64,000 nt of DNA, from assembly GCA_029931535.1 (NCBI GenBank), contig JAQPZY010001695.1:2670501-2734500 (forward strand), written 5' to 3'. The notes under the pieces are model-generated. The model did not search any database. It saw only the letters and a list, made by a program, of their open reading frames with translations, and was not told the origin of the DNA. The position numbers were made by a program, and so were the translations under genes. Below, piece after piece: positions 1 to 15,100 of this stretch (the first letter of the stretch is position 1; every line of letters begins with the position of its first letter). This stretch comes from Margaritifera margaritifera (Eukaryota > Mollusca > Bivalvia > Unionida > Margaritiferidae).

Positions 1-48
1 GAGAGAGAAAGAGGGAGAGAAAGAGAAAAAGAATGAGAGAAAACTGAC
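1..48. repeat. GA-rich simple repeat at window edge
   Basis: An imperfect (GA)n/(GAAA)n tract directly abuts the donor of the last visible exon, so it is intronic and pyrimidine-rich in transcript sense. Confidence 0.8.
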
Positions 49-127
49 CTCCCTGAATGGCTGCTTGAAGTGTTCCCATGTTGTTCTCTGATCCTCCTTC
101 ATCAATCTCCCGAGAACCAGGCCTTGA
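49..127 (-). CDS. RhoGEF exon s (last visible)
   Basis: The 79-base exon has acceptor cccctttcag and donor GGGAG|GTCAGT, phase 0 in and 1 out. It encodes [20 protein letters not shown] then QAAIQG. The phase-1 donor shows that at least one more exon lies left of the window. Confidence 0.85.
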
Positions 128-3100
128 CTGAAAGGGGGAATAAAGGTACACATTATTTAATGAATGCCAACAAGTCACTAACCAACTCTTAGACATACTG
201 TATATACTCATGTAAAAGTTGAGTCCAACTGTAAACAACATAGACCCCTGATCTGCTGTTGCATAATGCGCCAGCATATCAGGGTCTATTTTGTTTGTAC
301 TACAGATTACTCCTAACAAACTGAGTAGACCCAGATCTGCTGGTGCATTATGCAATGGCAGATCTAGGTCTGACCTATCCGCAGTTGGACTTGACTTAAA
401 AGTGAGTCTAGATGGTAATTCACTGACATAATCTAAGACAACTCTAACAAACACATATTATGGGGCCAAGGTTGGGGGCACACATGACTTGTTTTTTTGT
501 CGTGACTTTAATCATTCATAAATACTTCAAAAACCTTTTGCATAGAATCTTAACACTGAAAACACTGCTGCCACCATTATTGCTGTAACAGGTTTCACCA
601 TGCTGTTGCCGGGGAAACAATAAAATGTTTGCCTTTTAATATAAATGTTCAGTCCTTCCCAAAAGAAAATGCTACGTAAAGAAAATCATAGGCCAAAGAT
701 GGGCAAAGTTGACTTTCACTCCACCATTTTATCACAAGTGGGAAATTCTAGTAGAGTTTTATATGCATGATGGTTACAATACGCTGCATCTCAATACACT
801 GCATCATTCCTGTGAATTTATTTATTATCACTGATATCTATTCTCTTGGATTTGCAAAAAGCATTTTCAAAGACCATGAAATTTTATAAATATGACAATA
901 AATTCATGGTATTACACGCATGGCTAATATTTTCAACTTTTAAATACTTTATATTTTCAATATAAAAAGTTAACCAAATACATTTTTGCCATATTAAGCT
1001 GATCAAAACAACAGAATCATACAATGGCTTCATTTCTTTAAATCAAGGGTGACAGGCTGAAGACAGATATGCATATATACATCTCCAGTATAATTTCTGC
1101 ATGTTAAGGCAAACTTACTGAGGAATCCTCATTGTTGTTATAGACAGTGAGAAGGTCGAGCATCAGTCTGTTCTTCTCATCACAGCAGTTTTTAATGTAC
1201 TCATCCTTTTCATGCATTTTCTCTGTTTAAAAAAAACAACAACATGAAAACAGTTTACGTACCATGTAAGAATGGATCCACATAGGATGCATATTATATC
1301 AGTGGATTATGTTGCTATACACCAGCATTGTCCCCTGGATCTCATCCTACCAATGGGGACTAGGACCTGATTCATAACATAAAATTGTTTGTAGTTCCAC
1401 CCTTAATGTATATAAACTTACTTGGCATTACAAGGGGAGTTAATCTAGGCAGTCTGCATGGATTACTGGGTCTGTCGTTACTCTCATTTGGGCCACACCC
1501 TTGGAGTCATAACTTGGAAACCACTGAGATTCCCATTTAAAGGAGCTGTGGAGGTTCAGTGGTTAAGGCATTGGAGTCATGACCAGTTAGTTGGGGGTTC
1601 GATACCCACCATCTGAATAGTATGGATCCTCATTAAAATGCAAGAATCTTGCTAATAAATGAACTTATCTGAGATCTTGAAGATACAAGCTTACATAGCA
1701 AGCATGGCTAAAATCTACTCACAAATATTGTCTCTAGTGTGTTGACAAGCTCATCCAATCAGATGGAAGACTACTTCATTATTATGCATGGCTGTTGCTC
1801 TTAAATGAACTCATTCTGATACAAGCTTTCATACCAGGTCAGATCAAAATCAGAAATAAGCTCAACAAATCTGATGCAAGATCACCTCATTAATATGAAT
1901 GGATATCCCTCATAATCCAACTCATACGAGGTCTTGATAATATAAGATTACATACAAATTCTGATCAAAATCCATTCAGAAATTTTACTTCTAGAATGTT
2001 CACAAGCTTAGCCAATTAGATGCAGGTTCATCTCATTAATATGTAGGGATGTCTCTCATAATTGAACTCATCCAAGAACTTGATAATATAAACTTACATA
2101 CCCAGTCTGATCAAAATCTGATCAGAAATGAAGATTATTGGGTGTTCACAAACAATGTTGATCAATGGACAGATTACAGCTGCAGGGCCATACTATAAGC
2201 CAGATGAGCTAAAAATTAAATAAAACTTAATGAATGATTATCTTACGTATTATCTCCCTTGCTTTGGCAGCTCTCACTTCCCGCCTTTTTTCTTCTTCAG
2301 CTTCAGAATTATCTTCCTCTTTCTCTGCAAAAGGAATGACTTCTATGAAAAACAATAGAATCATAATAATAGAAGAGCAAGACAACATAAATCGTAAAAT
2401 ATTTAACTTGTCCAAAATAATGTTCAAGGAAAAGCAAACAAAGAAAGACCATACCACAAACTCACCTGGCCTTAAACTTAAAGCCAGGTCAGCTAAAAAT
2501 GATACCCATGTCTTGGCCATAATTGTAAAAATAAAGGGGAAACAAAAAAAAAACGTCTTCTTTCATACCTTCTGCTGGACATTTCTCCACAGTTTTCTGC
2601 AGGATGGTAATCCAGGAGTGTCTCTCGCTGGCAGTCCGACACACCAACTCATACATCTCTGGCATCTGTTTGTTCTGACTGATCAGGTATATACCCTTAC
2701 TATCCCGAGTGTCCCCCTTCTCCCTGACCAGCAGGTTAAACAGGGGGATTACTCCATACTGAAAGAAAGACAAAGAAGGCACTTTAAAATTTGAATAATA
2801 TGGGTAGCATATATATATATTCGCTTTTAAGTGGAGTCCAACTGCAAACTGCACAGTTCAAGATCTGCCATTGCATTATGCGCCAAGTAGATCTGGGTCG
2901 ATGCAGTTTGTTAGGACTAATCAGTAGAACAAACACAGACCCAGATGTGTCGGTGCATTATATGACAGCAGATCAGGGTCTATGTTGTTTGCACTTGGAC
3001 CTGATGTATAAGCGAGTATATATGGTATATGCTTATTTTTTACTGCAAGTGAAGGCTGTGTTCTAACTGAAATTTTCAACTACTGTACAGAATACGTTGT

Positions 3101-6100
3101 TATGAGTTATTGACATTCTTATCTGAATCTGCTGTAGACTGGTCTACAAGATTTAAAAGGAAATGCTATTGGCTTAATGACACATTATGCAGCTGAAGTT
3201 AGTTACACCTCCAATAAATTAGGAAGCATCGCAGAAAATGGCAGGATTTCTTATTTATAGCTTTTAATTTCAGCATGTACATTTATTTTTCCTAAAAGAA
3301 ATGACATGGCTAATGTATACTTATTTTTAATATTTGCTTATTTTCATATATACACTTATTTCATAGATGTTACAGTATTACATGAGAGCAATTTCAGAAT
3401 CTATATCAGAACTGAAAATTTAGTGGGGAAATCCCCCCCCACCCCCGCAGCAGGAAAAAAGGGGGGAGAATTTTCTACATATAGGAGGGATTAAAGAAAG
3501 AAATGAAGGTAGGACTTGTATAAATGATGTGCGATTGTCACAAATTCAGTTTATGTTTTTGCGCAATTTTCTTTTAAGAAATCAGCAATAATACCACAAT
3601 TACATGTCCAAGAATAGACTCTGCATTTCATATGACATGTACAAACCGAGTCAAAATATTTCTACCCTCGTAAGCCTTTCAGCTGAAAAGATTAAAATCA
3701 ATAGTTTCAACAAGTTGTACATGAACAAAATTGTAAAATTCTAGTTACCACATGAAAAAAGCACTTATTTTGTATCATAAACCACAAAATGTTGTGATTC
3801 GACTTTTATGTAAATGTAAATGCCTCCAGCTTTTATACCCCAAGACTTCTATGACATAATGACATGATATCATGACCTTGTATAAAAATCAGTCTAATAT
3901 TAAAGTTATTAAATGGTATAAAAATACCGAATCAATTTTTAAAACAGAAGAAATCGTACAGTAAGATTTCCACTAACAAAATATATTAGGTTAAAATGTA
4001 CGCCCATTTCAATGTTTTGAACAGCATATACAGAACCTGCTAAGAATGTATTGTGTCATATTTTTGACATACCAACATTCACCCACAAATTTATAAAAAT
4101 TGCTTAAATAGCAATTTAGATTTAATGAATTTTAAGGAACATCTGAGTCACATCTCTCTGAAAAAGGGAGTCCTGCTTCAATGATCTCTCTCTGAAAAAG
4201 GGAGTCCTGCTTCAATGATCTCTCTGAAACAGGGAGTCCTGCTTCAATGATCTCTCTCTGAAAAAGGGAGTCCTGCTTCAATGATCTCTCTCTGAAAAAG
4301 GGAGTCCTGCTTCAATGATCTCTCTGAAACAGGGAGTCCTGCTTCAATGATCTCTCTCTGAAAAAGGGAGTCCTGCTTCAATGATCTCTCTCTGAAAAAG
4401 GGAGTCCTGCTTCAATGATCTTCAGTTTCTGGTCATGGACACTTGCAGTTTTCAAAATTTGGTCTACAATTTTCCAAATACTGGACTCTCAGATCTGAAG
4501 GAGATGTGGCTCTGGAATTCCATTTATAAAAGTCGTACAGAAAGCTATGTTCATTAAGCATAAAGTACTTTTCATTTCAAATAATCTCTAATCCAGTGTC
4601 AGAAGACCCAACTCATATCTTTCCTCAATGTACAGTACTCCATCATTGTAATGCTGTCTATGGAAGCCATAACATGAACCAGTTTAATGAAGGGCCTTAA
4701 GGAGTGAGTGTGCTGTATGTAAACACTTAAAAAAATATCTGGTATCTGCAATGTTAAATTCCACTCACCTTATTGTCTGCAGAAAAGAAATTATATTTCT
4801 GGTTGTTCTCTTGCATGAAGAACATCACATCAGTCAACAGCACAGCTATGACCTCTGCAATTAGTTAAGAAGAATAGCATAAACTGTACATTATATACCT
4901 GTCAGGTGGTAAATAGTATTATTATACTTTTTTTTATGTAAAACCTTTGACTGATTGGATACCCAGGTACTGAAAGACATGTTCGTGTAAGTCATGTACT
5001 ATGCCACTGTCGCTAAGTAATGTCTCATATGCAAGACAACCAAAAAGGCTGCCAAAAATCCTTGCTACTAATGAACTCTGGACAAAGTATATCATATTGA
5101 AGTGACTCTTTTTGGGAGTCAATGTGACCTTGCCCATTGACTTTCTGAAAACTTGCATGGTCAGGGAAAAAAGCACTGAATACTAGTTTTTTTGCAGAAA
5201 TTCTCCCTCTCTCTCTGTGACCTTAAGTTCCTATCTTGTCTCAAATGCAAGTCATCCTCAAAGCTTGGTCATAGTTTGTGGCACAGGACTGGAGTTATTT
5301 TGCAGAAACCATTTATCCTTCTTGAAGTCCATCTAACCATGACCTTTTAACCCCAAAATTAAAAGTTGTCTTCCTTATCTTAAATGCAAGCCATCTACAA
5401 AGTTTACTCTATGCAAGTGACACTGAATTTAAGGGAGTCTTGTGGAAATCGTTCGTCTTGTTTTATTCCCCGTGACCATGACCATCGACCTTTTGACCTG
5501 AAAATGAATAGGTTTCTTCCTTTACCCATATGCAAGCTATCCACCAAATTTGGTCAAAGTGGGTGATAAAGAACTCATTTCTCTTCGTCGAGTCACTGTA
5601 ACATTGACCTTTGACCTACAAGTAAAATTATTGTTTGTAAAGCTATTCTTTTCAGCCCCTGTGAATTTGACTTTTGACCATTTATCCTGAAAATTGATAG
5701 GTTTCTTCCTTTCTCCAAATGGAAGTCACAAAGTTTTGTAATAGCTGATGGAAGAGAACTAGAGTTATTTTATGAAAATGAAATAGGTAACAGATGGACT
5801 AACAGATATCATAATATACTGTGCTCTCCCTTATGGTGATCATATACACTTTCTTACGAGTGTGACATGACACTGAAGAAAGAAAACTTGTATTTTATGT
5901 CTTAATGACTGTGGTCATGCATGCCATGGGTAAATTGTTGTACTTTATATTTTTTATTTACGAGTTCAAGATATATGTTATTCCAGTCTTAAAATTCACC
6001 TGAAATGTATCTTTCAGGAGACAATAACAAGTAGAAATAACAAGAGCTAGTAACAAGGGGTGCATGGCAAAAGGCACTCTCTCTACAGTTTTCTTGACGA

Positions 6101-9100
6101 GGCTTTAAACAGAAGGACTACTGCTGGAAAAATGAAAGTTTGGAGGCTGGCAAACAGTGGTCATAACTCTTTTAAATGACGACGTGAAATGCTGGTATAG
6201 CTGCAATGGAGATATAATATTGGTGGGAAAAGGGCAATAACTCAGTCAAAATTGGACATGAAAAGACAACCTTTCAAAGGCACATCAACATGTAATAAGC
6301 AATTCACCTAACAAATGGCATCCAATTCTATGTAAGGGTGGCAGAGCTTTGATGGTTACAATAGATGGACTGATGGACAGATCATCTCTAATTATTGTAT
6401 GGTATGACAGTATGCATTAACTAGTATGCATTAACTAGCATGCATTAACCAACACATTCAGATTTGAAAATAAGATTCTGCCGCATGATATTGGTTGATG
6501 ACCGAGTGATAATGGTGTATATAATCTGCCTGGATTAAACAGTCCAGATCTTTTTTCAACATTATTTTACAAGCACTCGCAATCTTGCAGTAAAGAAACT
6601 ACTGTAAATTCAGTGGTTTTTTTTTTTTTTGTTGTTGGGGGGGGGGGATTTCATGGTTGTTGCATACCACAAATTAAAAAACCCAACAATGATCATTCTG
6701 CAGAAAAATAGGACCTCCATTCCAATAAATGAATTTAAGTGTAATGCAAGTTTCCACAAAAATAAAAAAATGAATACCCATGAAAATACCATATATAGTT
6801 GTGTATAAGCCGAGTCCTGTAGACCTTGATCTGCCATTGCATAAATGCACTGGCACATCAGGGTCTTTGTTGCTTGTTTTACTGATTACTCCTAATGAAC
6901 TGCAGACACCCAGATCTGCCATTGCAACATGTGACGGCAGATCGGTGTCTTTGCTGTTTTCAGTAGGATTAAACTTTTAAGCGAGTATATATGGTAACTG
7001 AATTCAATGTATTTGATTATGTAATACTATATATATTCAATGCATATATATATGGTAACTGAATTCAATGTATTTGATTCTGTAATACTATATATATTCA
7101 ATGCATGTATATATGGTAACTGAATACAATGTATTTGATTCTGTAATACTATATATATTCAATGCATGTATATGTAATTTCAGCCTGAATATCTTTGTTT
7201 TAAAAACATTTAAGTGCTAATTGCATTAAGGCTTTATGTTTCGTAAGGTGGGAAGAAGATACACCTGTTGTCAGGTTAACTGATCAATTGTATAAATGTC
7301 TCATTTAGAAGCTACACTCGCTTTTGAAGAAAGCTGCCTCTGAAGATAAACATTGTTACCAGCTAGTGCAACACTTCCAACAGTCCAAATCAGTAAGTCA
7401 ATGCAGACTCCCAGGTTAATTGTAAACTAGGTATATATAGATGCCATACTGCATTCACAAATGAACTGGGCAATGCAAACTCCAAAACTCTACCATACAT
7501 CAACCAGAACTGAATTTATGATAATATAAAAAAACGTTAATTTAAAATGTTATTAATAAAGCATAGTAAATATATGACAGAAAGAGTGTTTGCATATGTG
7601 TGTGTGTGTGTGGAGAGAAAGTGAGAGAGAGAGAGAGAGAAAGAGAAAGAGAGAGAGAAAGAGAAAGAGAAAGAGAAAGAGAGAGAGAGAATGCTTGGAA
7701 TATTTATGCTTAAATGAAACAAAACAGTACAAAAATACACATCTGATGCAACTGGAATTACATGACAGGGAAAGTACAGAAAAGGTGTCCTTTTTTCAAC
7801 TCGTCGGGATGGTGCAATTAACCTTCTATGTTTACTCCATCTATTGATAGGGTCACTTTTGAACAATTTATATGTAAGAGATTCAGAACTACTACATCTC
7901 TAATTCTAAATGTTTTGCATATCCATGGTGGAGGAACCCCAACAATTTCATAGGGAACAAGTGAATGTGCAAGACACAGTTGAAAGTGTTATGGTGTCCA
8001 AGAGATTATTTAATTACTGGACAGGTATCTTCTTTTATTTTATGCTAAGTAGACTTAATGACAATTTACAGCAATTTATTTACTAATAAATTAGAAATCA
8101 TAAAATGTATGTATGTATGCAGTAGCATTTTACAGCACCTCAGCACAATAGTGACTATTTGGTACCAACTAAAGGCAAAGTTAAAAAAATGTAACAAGAG
8201 TCCCTTAAAGGGACCGATGCTCTACTGGGTAAAAAGAATTTCTATGAATTCAAGACAAGACCATTTCTTCCTTTAACTACCGAGTGTTGAAACCATATCT
8301 GATAATTCTTCAGAGATAACAAGATTTTCAAATCAGTTGCTGTGGTGGACATATTTAATGTCAGATTGGCCCCATTTTCATTTAGGACAAAGTAGATATC
8401 ATTTGAAGTCTTTTTAGTGAAAGCTCCAGGTCATAATGATCATCCATTCAGTGGGAGTAGTGACAAGAAGATTTTCAAGACAGATATCATGGCAGCCACA
8501 TTTGATGTACGACTGGCACCATTTTCATTTAGGACCAACTAGGTATCACAAGAAGTCTACTTGTGAAAAACCCATGTTGATATAGCCATCCATTTTGTTG
8601 GAGTAGAGATAACAATATTTTAAAGATAGCTATCATGGTGGCCATATTGAGGGTTAGTCATTTTCATTTAGGGCCAACTAGACACCATAAGAACTCTTCT
8701 GATGAAAACCCCATGTCAAAATGACTTTCCATTTATGGCAAGTGGAAACAAGATTTTCAAGATGGTTACATATTGAATGTCAGATCAGCACGATTTTTAA
8801 TTTAGGATCAACAAAACAATATAAGAAGTCTTATATTAAAAACCCCATGCTTATATGACCATCCATTGAAAATTAGTATTGATAACAAGATTTTCAAGCT
8901 GGCCACTGTGGAAGCCATATTAGACATCAGATTGGCACCATTTTAATTTAGGACCAACTAGACAGCAAAGGAAATCTTTCAGTAAAAAACTCTGTTGATA
9001 CGATCATCCATTCAGGAGAAGTAGTAATAACAATAACAGGATTTTGAAAATGACTGATGTGGTGGCCATATTGGACATCAGATTGGCACCATTTTCATTT

Positions 9101-12100
9101 AGGACCGACTAGACAGCATAAGAAGTCTTTTTTTGAAAACCTCATGTTGATACGACCATCCATTCAGGAGGAGTAGCAATAAGAAGATTTTCAAGATGGC
9201 CACTGTGTGGCAGCCATATTGGATGTCAGATTGGAACCATTTTCATTTAAGACAAACTAGACATCATAAGAAGTCTTTTGTTGAAAAACTCATGTCAATA
9301 TGACTTTCTGTACAGGAGTTGCCATAACAAGCTTTTCAATATGGATGCCATGGTGGCCATATTGGATTTCAGATCAGCACTATTTTAATTTAGGACAAAC
9401 TAGACATCATCAGAAGTCTTTTAGTGAAAACTCCATGCTGATATGACCATCTATGCACGAGGATGGTGATAAAAATATATTCACAATGGCCACTGTTGCA
9501 GCCATAATGATTTTCAGATCGGCACCATTCTCAATTAGAACTAATCAGACATCATAAGAAGTCTCTTAGTGAATACCCCATGTTGATATATCCATCCATT
9601 CAGGAGGAGTAGTGATAACAAGACTTTAGAGATGACTACTGTGGCAGCCATACCAAATGTCCAAACAGCACCATTTTAATTTAGAACCAACTAGACCATG
9701 AGATGAATATGTGCGTAAAGTTTGATGGCAATCCTCCAAGTAGTTTAGGAGGTGTAGCAATAATGAAAGACCATCCCTTAAGGTCTTCTGGTCTATGACC
9801 AGTAAAAATGAATTGCACAAAAATGTAGGAAGATAAACCCTTCCAAACAAGCATTAAGTGAACAAGATATAAAAACATAAAGTCATAATAAAATCCATAA
9901 ATTATTTCTTCTTCAGAAACGGTTATGTGGTTGTCTATTAAATACCAATGCAAAAAACTGAGAGCACTTCTGCTGTTACTAATGTTGTTGTATTGTAATT
10001 ATTCATCACAATTGCTGGGCATTTTAAATGCAAGTTTTGTTAATCACCTACACTTTGAAAAAACAAGAAACAAGACTCATGCAATACCTGTGACAAGACA
10101 GTTTCTAACTCTAAACTGCATAAAATGCCTCATTTGCGCTAAGCACTCTTCCAATGCAGAATGGAGAAGAAAAAAAAATCCAAGCGGAAAAAAGCCATGA
10201 AAATTTTAAAAAATTTCCCAGAGTACTTTCATACAAAAGTTCAAATCGTGTACTTTTATCTGGATTGAGTTGATTATATTGCTGTAGTAGTCAAACTAAT
10301 TGAACCACCTGACCACAACCTATAATACAAAACATAAAGCCAGTATGGTTGCTATTACAATTCCCATTTGTACCTAAGCAGATGACTTTGATGTAACTGT
10401 TGTACATGTATCATGTCTCTGACTATATCTCCTGTGTTATGGCAGTCACTATTTCAAATCACCATAAACATCAAAGACAGATGTCCAATGCTCAACTTCC
10501 ATGGCACGGAAATGAATACACAAGAAACCAGCAAAACTGCAGTGCTTAGCCATACTACTGTATATACCCACTTATATGTTTGATCCAACTGCAAATGCAC
10601 AAACCCAGATCTACCACTGCATAATGCACAATTACACCTGGGTCTATGCAGTTTGTTAGGAGTAATCAGTAGAACAAATAACACAGAACTTTATCTGCTG
10701 CAACATTATGCAATGGCAGATCAGGGTCTATGTTGTTTGCATTTGGACTCGACTTACATGCAAGTATAGATGCTAAATGTAATATAGTCCAAGAAAAATT
10801 GAAGTTCATAGGCAATTCTTTTACCTAAATAAATCAATCAATCAATAAATGAGTAGATAAATAACAAAATAAATTAGGCACAATTTAAGGCTTTCTGAGT
10901 TTTCACAGCATATAATGTTCAAGTGTAGATTATGAATCACTCTCTCTCTTTCACATTTCTGATCCAGTACAATATTTGCTTTGTGCTCACAAAAATATTA
11001 ATAAAATCTGCAATTTTTTCTTGTTTTATATATTAAAAAAATGTATACATAAGATAGAGTTTTGCGGTTTGAAATGCTTGATTTGTTGGTGAGGTGAAAT
11101 TCGAGTCTACATGGACTGCTTGACTTATTCAAGCTATTGGAAGTGTCACATTAGCTGTGACAAACTAACTGGGGACAACCTGTTGGGAAAAGCATGAGCT
11201 TCTTGTAACAATGTTCATTCCCAAGCCATCAAAAGTGTAGCTTCAAAATGGACCATTGAGACTGGGCACCTAACCTGACAATGGGTACAAGAACTAATTA
11301 TGAGCTTAACTTTGAAACTTTGCAATTATGTACCACCACCACCCCAATTAGACTTGCAAAAATTGTATATAAAACTCTAGCATATAATCTTAATGTTGAC
11401 TGCAACATCACTGCTGCTGCTGGTGAAAAAATGTGACATTAATATCTCCTTTTCCATGGCGACTCTGGTAAGACAAAAAAGACTAAAAAATCCTTGATTG
11501 ACACCAACCTGTGGTTTTGCCTCTTGCATTCCTCCACCCAACAGTTCCTTCATATACCAACCGTCTTCCTTGTGCCAGCAAATCAGACTTCTGTTGAAAT
11601 AAACACATAACAGGTATATTCAGCATAAATATGAACCCACATGAACATTTTAAGACAGATGTGTCCAACCTTTTCGCGCGAGGGGCCACATTGCAATTTA
11701 TTTTCTCACTCATGGGGCCATTTATAAGGTTGGCCTACATTTGACACAACCAGTCGGCACAAGTTATGAAAGGTTGGTGGGCCAGATAGAAACAATTTGC
11801 TGGCCGGATTCTGGCCCATGGGCTGTATGTTGGACAACCCTGCTGTAACAGATATATTCTCATTTCTCTGATATCAAGTATACATGTATGTGTACAAAGG
11901 TGAAATTCTTGGCACTAATATTACATATTACAACAGCATTACCTATATGAAAACTTTATCTGCAAATTTTGCAGAAATACATATGTACTTATTTTCCCCA
12001 CAACCCTGCATTTTTGAACCATTTTGTGAAATAATAAGTTCACAGAGAGATGCCTGGTGTGCAGACATCTCTAATTAAGTTCAATCTTTTACTTTAATTT

Positions 12101-15100
12101 AGATGCAAAAAAGTTCAGCACAAATATAAGATTACATCAGAAATCAGGACACATTAATACAGCAAGTCAATCAAACACTTTAAGAGATACCAAATTTTCT
12201 ACTCCCTTATTAACTTTGAAATAAAATATCCATCCAACCACCACCAGTCACATCAGAAGCCCAACTAAAACACCTAAATTGAGAAAGTACACTCCATGGG
12301 AAATAATTTTCCATGCCAAAATTGTATTCTAAGGCATGTAATCTAATTGCTTTTGTTAAAGAAATATTTGCCCACTTATTCTTAGTGGAATTGCACCCCC
12401 CCCCCCCTTCCCCGCCTTGCAATATCTTGAGAGGGTCTTGTCTTGGGAAATGAAAGCTAGAAGATGGGCACCCAGAGGTTATTACTTCTCTGCATAATGA
12501 TGAGAAATGCTGGAAATCAAACTCAATCAAAGTCTTATCAATATAAAGCTGCATGCCAAATTTGGTGGAAATAAAACAATCCCTGGAAAAGTAAAGCTGC
12601 AGAAACCTAAGTCAGAAGGACAGAATCAGGGGCCACAACTTCTGTAAATGATATCGTGGAATGCCAGAAATCAAACTCATTAAAGGTCTTATCAATATAA
12701 ACGTGCCTGCTAAATTTAGTTGAAATTAAACAATCCTTAGTAAAGTTATGCAGCACAAACCAAAGATAGATGGATGGGAAATCAGGGGACATAACTCCTC
12801 CAAAATAATGTTGTAAAATGCTGGGAATTTAATTCAAAGCACCATGCAACTAAATTTGTTTCTGAAACATGTATGCCCTCAATGCCCACTGCAAATCAAA
12901 ATGTCCAAGTCCAGAATGTTCAAAAAAGGTGTAAAAAAACTGAAAAACTTCCGATAATGGATTGAAAATCTTATCGAGTCATCTACACATGAATACCAAT
13001 AAGCCTATCAAATTTTATTGGTCTATTTCAAGTGGGTTTATAAAAAAAATGATACTAACATGGTTTTTGGCAAAATGTCCAAGTCTAAAAAGTTCAAAAA
13101 TGTGTAAAGGATAATGAAAAAATTGCTGTAGTGGCCTAAAGACTTAATCAGGTCATCTACATATGGACAAATTTGTCTATCCAGAATATTTTTGTGCACA
13201 ATCTTGCTGACAAGTTTAGACTGGATGGATATACAGATTGATGGACAGACATGACCAGATCAAGATGCCTCCCACTGCTTGCATAAAACATTACTTGAAA
13301 TCCAGTGACCCTTGGCACAAAAAATGCTGCAGAAACCAAAGTCAGAAGGGAGGACAATAAATGGTGGAAAACTCCTATAAATGAAGTAGTGGAATCCTGG
13401 AAATCAAACTCGTTCAAGATAATATCAATATAAAACTGCCAAATTTGGTTACAATCCAACAAACATGGGTAAATGTATGCTGTAGAAACCAAATTCATGA
13501 GATGGGGCAATCTCTGGCCATAACTCCTGTAAATGAAGCAGTGGAATGCTGGAAATCTAATTCATTCAAGATAATATCAATATTAAGCTGCATGCCAAAT
13601 TTGGTTACAATCCAATAAATATTGGTAAATGTATGATGTTGAAACCAAATTCAGGAGGCTGGGCAATCAGGGGCCATAACTCCTGTAAGTCATGGAATGC
13701 TGGAACTCAAACTCATTCAAGATAATATCAATATTAAGCTGCATGCCAAATTTGGTTACAATCCAATAAATATTGGTACATGTATGATGTAGAAACCAAA
13801 TTCAGGAGGCTGGGTAATCAGGGGCCATAACTCATGTAAATGAAGTCATGGAATGCTGGAACTCGAACTCATTCAAGGTCTCATCAATATAAAGCTGCAT
13901 ACAAAATTTGGTAAAAATCAAAAAAGCCTTGGTAAAATTATGCTGAGTAAACAAAACTCAGAAGGCTGGGCAATCAGGGGACACAACTCTTGTAATGACA
14001 TCTTAGAGTGCTGTAAAAATTGAAATTATTCAAGATCTCATTAATATATAGCTACATGCCAAATTTGGTTGAAATCCAATAAATCCCAGTAAAGCATTGC
14101 TGTGGAAACCAAAGTCAGGAGGCCAGGCAATTAGGGGCCATAACTCATCTAAATGATGACACAGAAGGCTGAAAAATGAACCCTTGCAAGATTTTATCAA
14201 TATAATGTTGCCTACCAAATTTGGTTAAAATCCAACAATTTCCAGTAAAGTTATATTTTGTGGAAACCAAACTGTTCATGGATGCACAGATGGTTGGAGA
14301 GACACTTGGAAATACAATATGATTATTAAAGGGCACCACTGACTTCATCGAGCAGGACCCTATTAAACAAAAAGTAATCAAATAGAGATAGCTCCTCTGA
14401 CCTTTAACTTCTCTCCCCTTACGGATATGAGGATAACACTGGGTAATAACTTTCATTATTTCTATTAGAAGTCTTCTGCAAACTGCACATAAAAAGGAGT
14501 CAAAGGGAGATAACTCCTCTAACCTTAAACTTCTTTCCCCTGTGGAGAGTTGTAGACTTAGAATCCATTTTCTGGTTGATTTCCACGAGACGTATCCATC
14601 TTTCATGGTCTGCTACCTGCTCATCAACACTCTGTAGGATTTCTTTACTGAGATCTAAAGCCCTGCTCAGATTCTCTCTGTCCTTTTTGTCTGTAGAAAA
14701 AAATCAGGACCATTACCTCAGACTTACAAACTGTGCAACCTGTTTTGGTGTAAATGGAATTTATGCTTGCATTACCGAGAATGTTGGTATAACAGACAAG
14801 AAATATGTTTTCTCTAGTCTTAAAATTTCACTGTTATCTTTTATGATTGTTTTTATACCATTTTCATGCACGTTTTACCATTTTATGAACGATTTTTCTG
14901 AATCAGTAGTTGTAACATGCATTTCAAAAATCTCTCAATTTGACAATGTGCTAAACTAGAAATTAGTCCATGTGACACAGATGTCCCCGCCAATGCAAGG
15001 CAACTGAAGGGCAATTGAAGGGTAGAGTTTTTAAGTCCAACAGGGCTTTAACTCTGTTAAATTTTGTCAAAAAATGGTGAAAATCGAACTTGACCTATAC

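Noticed and set aside
1545..1620. A true tRNA gene
   Set aside because: Only A-box-like and B-box-like motifs are present. There is no paired acceptor stem or recognisable anticodon arm, so a SINE head is more likely.
7537..7866. Two overlapping ORFs on opposite strands, Arg/Glu-rich and Ser/Phe-rich
   Set aside because: Both depend on the GA-rich microsatellite and have no splice sites or similarity.
14145..14606. 153-codon minus-strand ORF
   Set aside because: Its useful part overlaps exon m in the wrong frame, and the rest is P3 tail sequence.
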